Part shown: positions 59,406-64,000 of the stretch, piece by piece
How positions within the stretch are numbered: the first letter of the stretch is position 1
Layout: each line of letters starts with the position of its first letter
Source: Brasenia schreberi
Lineage: Eukaryota; Streptophyta; Magnoliopsida; Nymphaeales; Cabombaceae
Reading direction: 5' to 3'
DNA: 64,000 bases
Assembly: GCA_036023115.1 (NCBI GenBank)
Contig: JAYKKT010000049.1
Location: 620,001-684,000 of the forward strand
Notes under the pieces: model-generated
What the model was told of the DNA's origin: nothing
Databases searched by the model: none
What the model saw: only the letters and a program-made list of their open reading frames with translations
Made by a program: the position numbers and the translations under genes

Positions 59406-60210
59406 TTTATACTTTTGTGGACTAAGCGACTCGTCGAGATTTAGTTGCTCTTGCACAGAGAGGTAAGGGAGCCACAAGTTAAAGGTCCGCAGTTCGATAT
59501 GTCGGATGTGCAACAGCGTCAAAGGCATGATTTTAAAACTTAAATAGAATTGATTCGTGAGCCTTCATAGAAAGACCACTCTCACAATATATGATGGAGC
59601 CGAAGATTCTATCCATGTCCGCTCCGTCACTGGTATTAGAGTTTCTTTTAAGCCTTCAACGACTCTTTAGCATGTAAGTCGGTTTCTAAAAAAAAAATGA
59701 GGAGAGAGAAGCATTAAAACAATGTCGAAGTTCGAGTGTAAGTTTTTACTAATAAATTTTGTGTCACAATTGAGTCAAACGACAGCCAAAAGTCGTCCAT
59801 TGAAGACAACCTTAAGAAGGTCATAGGCTTAAAACTGCAATAACGGCATAAATGCCGTAAAGGCCATGTGAAGAGAAAGAAAAAGAGAAAGAGAGGGCAA
59901 ATTGGCGGCTACTCAATAATTGACGGCTTCCTCTCCTTTTAATTTATGTTTATCTTCCTCTTTGTAAAAGCTGAAAAGAAAGAAGAGGAGGAAAAGAGGC
60001 TAGAGAAGAAGAAGAGGAAGAACAAAATCTAGAGAAGCAGAGGACAACAACGGCACAACCGTCAGTGGCCTCCTCTCTAATTCTGTCACATTGTCTCCCT
60101 CCCTATTTAGAAGAAACGAAGAAGAAGAAGAAGAGGAAGAGTGGAGGCCAAGCCAGCGATGAAGAACCGCAGGCGACCTCCTGCCCCCTCTCTGTGACTC
60201 TCTCTTCACA

Positions 60211-60214
<4 letters not shown>
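59406..60214. other. Non-coding, purine/pyrimidine-biased stretch
   Basis: Contains imperfect gaagaagaag runs (about 59,975-60,025 and 60,115-60,140) and no recognisable gene. Part of it may be leader of copia copy D. Confidence 0.45.

Positions 60215-60250
<36 letters not shown>
60215..60250. repeat. (CT)n microsatellite
   Basis: About 36 bases of CT, followed by ctctatttaaac. In copies B and C the leader also has a CT-type repeat in sense orientation, so this one may belong to the leader of copy D. Confidence 0.95.
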
Positions 60251-60252
<2 letters not shown>

Positions 60253-60379
60253 CTCTATTTAAACACCCAGGATTTTACAAAATTGCGGGTAGTAAACCGC
60301 CCAAGGCAGCAGAGAGGAAGAAAAGTTATAGATTGTAGTAAAGTCAACCGCCCAAGACAACTTCCACCTTCTTGAAATA

Positions 60380-63300
60380 TGATAACCAAAACTCTTGGAC
60401 CAAATTTTACCATTTCAAAACTCTCATTGAAACTAGCTAGTGAACAAGAACATATGAACAAAAACAAAAGGGAGAGGTTGTTAGTTGCTCAAGATGACTT
60501 AGGGTTTATTTCTAAAAACAACAAGGATAAAAAAAAACCAAATAAAAATTTTGATACGAATAAAAGGTAGGGGGTTAAAACTTTAAGAAATCACAGGAAT
60601 CCGCCTCTTGAGTAAGGTATTTCAACCGTTGCAAGATGAGGCACTACAAAAAGGATTACCACAATAAGAAGAATAATGTTGAAAACAATCAACATCTTGA
60701 CCCAACAGAGAAGTAAGACATAATTTACGTCATTTCTGAGTGCCTCTATTTGGACTGCCTGATGACTAGTTGATGGATTGACTTAGGAACAACCCGACAT
60801 ATTTCAAAGAGTAAAGAGCGAGCAATGGATCTAAAGGAATATAAATCTGACTAGCATCAAGTGTATATGGGGAATAATATTTTTTTGATGTTATTTGAAT
60901 TGGGTACTTCAGGATTTTTGTAAAAGTATACCAATTGTTTTTACTGATGTATTAATTATGCCCACTATTAGGCGTAATCTTGTATGAGTTCTTTCCTTGG
61001 TAAAAAAAGGGTTTCAGATCACGTTTGTCCTTAACAAAGTCACTCTAGAAAAGCATAGCAAGATAGTTTTTCTAGTTTATTTGATGCTAAGCATGAATTG
61101 TTCAAACTCAATATAAATGAAAATCAAAGTTCTTCTTTTGTATGACATAAACGATTGGGTCATATTAGTTTAAAGAAGTTAAGAAAATTAAATAACTTTA
61201 ACTTATTGCCTAGTTTTTATCAAAATACTTTAATAATTGTAAAACATCTATAAAAGAAAAAATGACTAGAAAATCATTTCTAAAAAAAGTGTTTAGGGAA
61301 ATAACCCTACTAGAGATTATTCATATTGATTTATGTATACCTTTTAGAGTAAGATTATATCGAGAAAAAGTTTATTTTATAACCTTTATGGATGATTAAT
61401 CTTAGCATATAAATCTGAGGCACTTGAAGCGTTATATAAGTAGGAAGTTGAAAACCAATTGCAGCATACAATCAAAGTCTTGGGATCGAATAGAGGTAGA
61501 GAGTACACCTCTGTAGAATTTTTAGAATTTTATAAAAACTTTGGTATTACAAAACAAAATATAATACCCAAGATACCTCAACAAAATGGTATAGAAGAGA
61601 GATATAACAGAACATTGTTAAATATATCAAGGTTTATGCTAATTGATGCTTCTCTACCAAGAATATTTTGGGAGAAGGGGTAAGTATAACTGTGTATATA
61701 CTCAATAAAATATCATATAAAGTTATATTCTCTACACTATATGAGTTGTGATTTGAAAGAAAACCAAACTTAGGTCATCTTAGGAGGTGAAGATCTATTG
61801 GTCCTGTGAAGATTCTTGATCAATCTAGAGACAAGTTAGGTAGTAGGTCTTTGAGATGTATATTTATTTCATATCCTAAAGGGTCTAAAGGATATCAATT
61901 TCATAATAAGGAGTATGGACTGATATAAAGTAGGGATATTGAATTCTTAAAGGACACTAAGAATGACATTCTTAAAAATGATGATGAATATATTGACTAT
62001 CTAATAGATGTAGATCAATGATCATTTGAATCCATAGATGATCTTCCTAATCAAACCAAAACTTTAAGTAGACACAAAAGACTTAGGATCACACCGTCCT
62101 ACTTAGAGGATTATCACACTTACCTTAAAGAAGAAGTGTATAATTCGGTAGATTTAGATGAACTGATTGATAATTTGACATATAAGTAGGCTATTGACTC
62201 ATTTGAATCTTTAGATTGGAAAAATACCATAGATTAAGAAATTGAATCCATTAAGAAAAACCAAGTCTGAGAATTGACTGATTTTTCAAGAAGAAGAAAA
62301 GTTATAAGTTATAAATGGGTTCTCAAAAAGAAATATAAGATTGATGGAACAATCGATAAGTTTAAAGCAAGGTTTGTTGCAAAGGGTTTTTCGCAAAAAG
62401 ATGAGATAAATTTTGTTGAGATATATTTTCCTATTGAGTTTGCATCCATAAGAATAATCCTCATGATGTCAGTATATTATGATTTGGATTTATATCAGTA
62501 GATGTAAAAACTACTTTCCTAAATGAAGACTTGTATGAAATCTTATATATACAACAACCCAAAGGATACAAAGTTGAAGGCAAAGAAGATAAAGTATATA
62601 TATTAAAAAAATTCCTACATAGTCTTAAACAATCACCTCATCAATGATATTTGACTTTTCAAAATGCAATTATTGAACTTGAGTTTGTAACTAATGAACT
62701 TGATCACTATGTATATATCTAGAATAGTGGGAACCACTTTGTCATCTTATCATTATATGTAGATGACATATTGTTGACTGGGAATGACAATGAAATGATT
62801 ATCAAAACCATGTCATAGTTAAACTCAAGGTTTGAAATGAAGGATATGGGAGAAGCATCCTATATCTTAGGTATAAAGATTTCTCGAGATAGAGAATTGA
62901 ACTTCTCTTCCTAAATTAGGAAAGATATACTAATTATATCTTCAATAAGTTTAAAATGGGTGAATATAAGTCTGTATCTATACCAATTACGAAAGATGTC
63001 AAATTGAACAAGGTTGACCATTTCAATGAAGGAGACGATAAGCCTAATGTTCCTTATGCACAAACTCTAAGTAGTTTGATGTATGTTATGTTGTATACAA
63101 GACCTGATATCAGTTTTGTTATTGGTCTTGTGAGTAGATATCAAAGTAATCCTAGATGGCAACATTTGATGGTGAAAAGGATTCTAAGATATCTTAAAGG
63201 AACAAAAGACTTGAAACTTTGTTTTCAAGCAGATGAACTGAAAACAAAGATGACAGCAAATCAACCTATGGTCAAATATTTTTATTTGGAGGTGATGCAG

Positions 63301-64000
63301 TTTCTTGGGCTTATAAGAAACAAGGTTGTATAGCGTTGCATACACAATAAGTTGAGTATATTGTTTGTAGTATGACTGCTATGAGTGTGGTTTGGATAAG
63401 TCGCTTTATACGTGATTTAAAGTTGGACATAACCAATGAGTCAATTGTCATTTATTATGACAATAATATAGCAATTACTATTATTAAGAGTGGAACTTAT
63501 AGCTCAGGAAGTAAGCATATAATGGTTAAATATCACTATATTCATTATATACTCAAAAGAAATAAAATAACTATACTGTTATGTTGGTTGACCCCTTAAG
63601 AAAAGGCATCTTAGAAGAACTTTTTATTAAACATGTAACCCACATGGGTTTGACATACGCCTAGTGTATGTGCAGAAAATATACTTGTTATGTGTTATGT
63701 AGGAAAAACACATTTATTGTGAAAAAATCGCATAACAAATAAAAGTTACAATTTACTTAAAATTAGATAAATTATACAACTTGGTAAAACCCCAAAATAG
63801 TGGGAGGCAAAACCAGTGTATCATAGGTTGAATCTAGTGGCAAAGTGAGATGTAAGTAGTTGGTAATCACTATTGGTCCCAATACAAACGTCAACCATGA
63901 AATGTGGGAAGAAGGGTCTTCTTCTTAGATTTCATGCGTTGCTTTTTTGAAAAAGAAAAACTTATTTGAAAATATTTTTTTTTTGAAAAAGTCCTAATCA
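60380..64000 (+). mobile_element. Ty1/copia retrotransposon, copy D (degenerate, runs off the window)
   Basis: Plus-strand member of the A-C family. A gag tail is open at 60,379-60,570 (SLKLASEQEHMNKNKRERLL, then KKKPNKNFDTNK). The zinc knuckle follows at about 60,605-60,660 and has lost most of its cysteines (YFNRCKMRHYKKDY). Protease is at about 60,765-60,830 (WIDLGTTRHIS, with DLG for DSG). Integrase is at about 61,130-61,690; the open piece 61,459-61,683 has SNRGREYTSVEF, in which the catalytic Asp is Asn, and PQQNGIEERYNRTLLNISRF. Reverse transcriptase is at 62,270-62,960 with an intact YVDD (LYVDDILLTGNDNEM). RNase H is at about 63,090-63,600, open but missing its Y-S-D-A-D segment. A purine tract (agtgggaggc) at about 63,799-63,808 marks the approach to the 3' LTR, which continues past the window end. 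Confidence 0.9.

Noticed and set aside
59430..59560. tRNA-like segment with a cagttcgatat string
   Set aside because: Only a weak B-box match; no A box at proper spacing and no fold.
1..64000. CRISPR arrays, bacterial operons, integrons, prophage or rRNA genes
   Set aside because: No spaced short repeats, Shine-Dalgarno-led gene chains or rRNA-like stretches were seen; all signals are eukaryotic.

Overview
This window reads as nuclear DNA from a flowering plant. It has few genes and is packed with old, mutated retrotransposons. The evidence for a plant is: a phytolongin gene (a plant-specific SNARE-like family), a VQ-motif gene, a SYP3-type syntaxin copy with plant-like introns, Ty1/copia and Ty3/gypsy LTR elements with tRNA-Met primer sites, RTE-clade LINEs ending in TTG repeats, and tRNA-derived SINE-like units. 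Nothing looks bacterial, viral or organellar. I cannot name the species. Most elements carry stops and frameshifts, which fits a genome with slow DNA turnover.

Layout. 1-1,440: fragment of a Ty1/copia element (copy A, plus). About 1,445-5,770: eroded Ty3/gypsy element (minus). 6,193-7,034: truncated RTE LINE (copy 1, minus). 8,389-9,803: longer RTE LINE with a readable reverse transcriptase (copy 2, plus). 10,144-10,335: an unassigned exon-like stretch (minus). 11,089-11,928: an intact phytolongin gene (minus), with a 61-bp tandem repeat upstream. 14.8-15.4 kb: two SINE-like units. 15,587-21,365: a complete but dead copia element (copy B, minus) with both LTRs, primer site and an exact 5-bp target duplication. 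23.43-23.67 kb: two relict exons of a DUF155/RMND1-like gene (minus). 24,960-26,977: RTE copy 3 (minus) with a long target duplication. 27.1-27.9 kb: a collapsed copia relic. 28,728-31,490: RTE copy 4, nearly full length, with its middle third inverted. About 32.2-36.3 kb: Ty3/gypsy remnant (plus). 36.4-37.2 kb: possible hAT-type remnant. 38,710-39,261: intact VQ-motif gene (minus). 39.4-43.36 kb: copia copy C (minus). 43,360-43,529: a perfect 51-nt inverted repeat. 43,581-49,387: an LTR element carrying only gag and protease. 49,502-49,784: two exons of a glycerophosphodiester phosphodiesterase-like gene (minus). 52,203-54,992: a SYP31/SYP32-type syntaxin pseudogene (plus) with RTE copy 5 in its first visible intron. 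60.38-64.0 kb: copia copy D (plus), running off the window.

Only two protein genes look intact: the phytolongin (membrane trafficking) and the VQ protein (a probable WRKY/MAP-kinase partner). The other host-gene pieces are relics, several next to or interrupted by retroelements. I see no operon-like or cooperating gene system. The most distinctive items are the gag-protease-only LTR element with matching 5-bp duplications, the in-place inversion inside LINE copy 4, the 51-nt perfect hairpin, and the syntaxin copy that keeps its splice sites but has one in-frame stop and one 1-nt frameshift.
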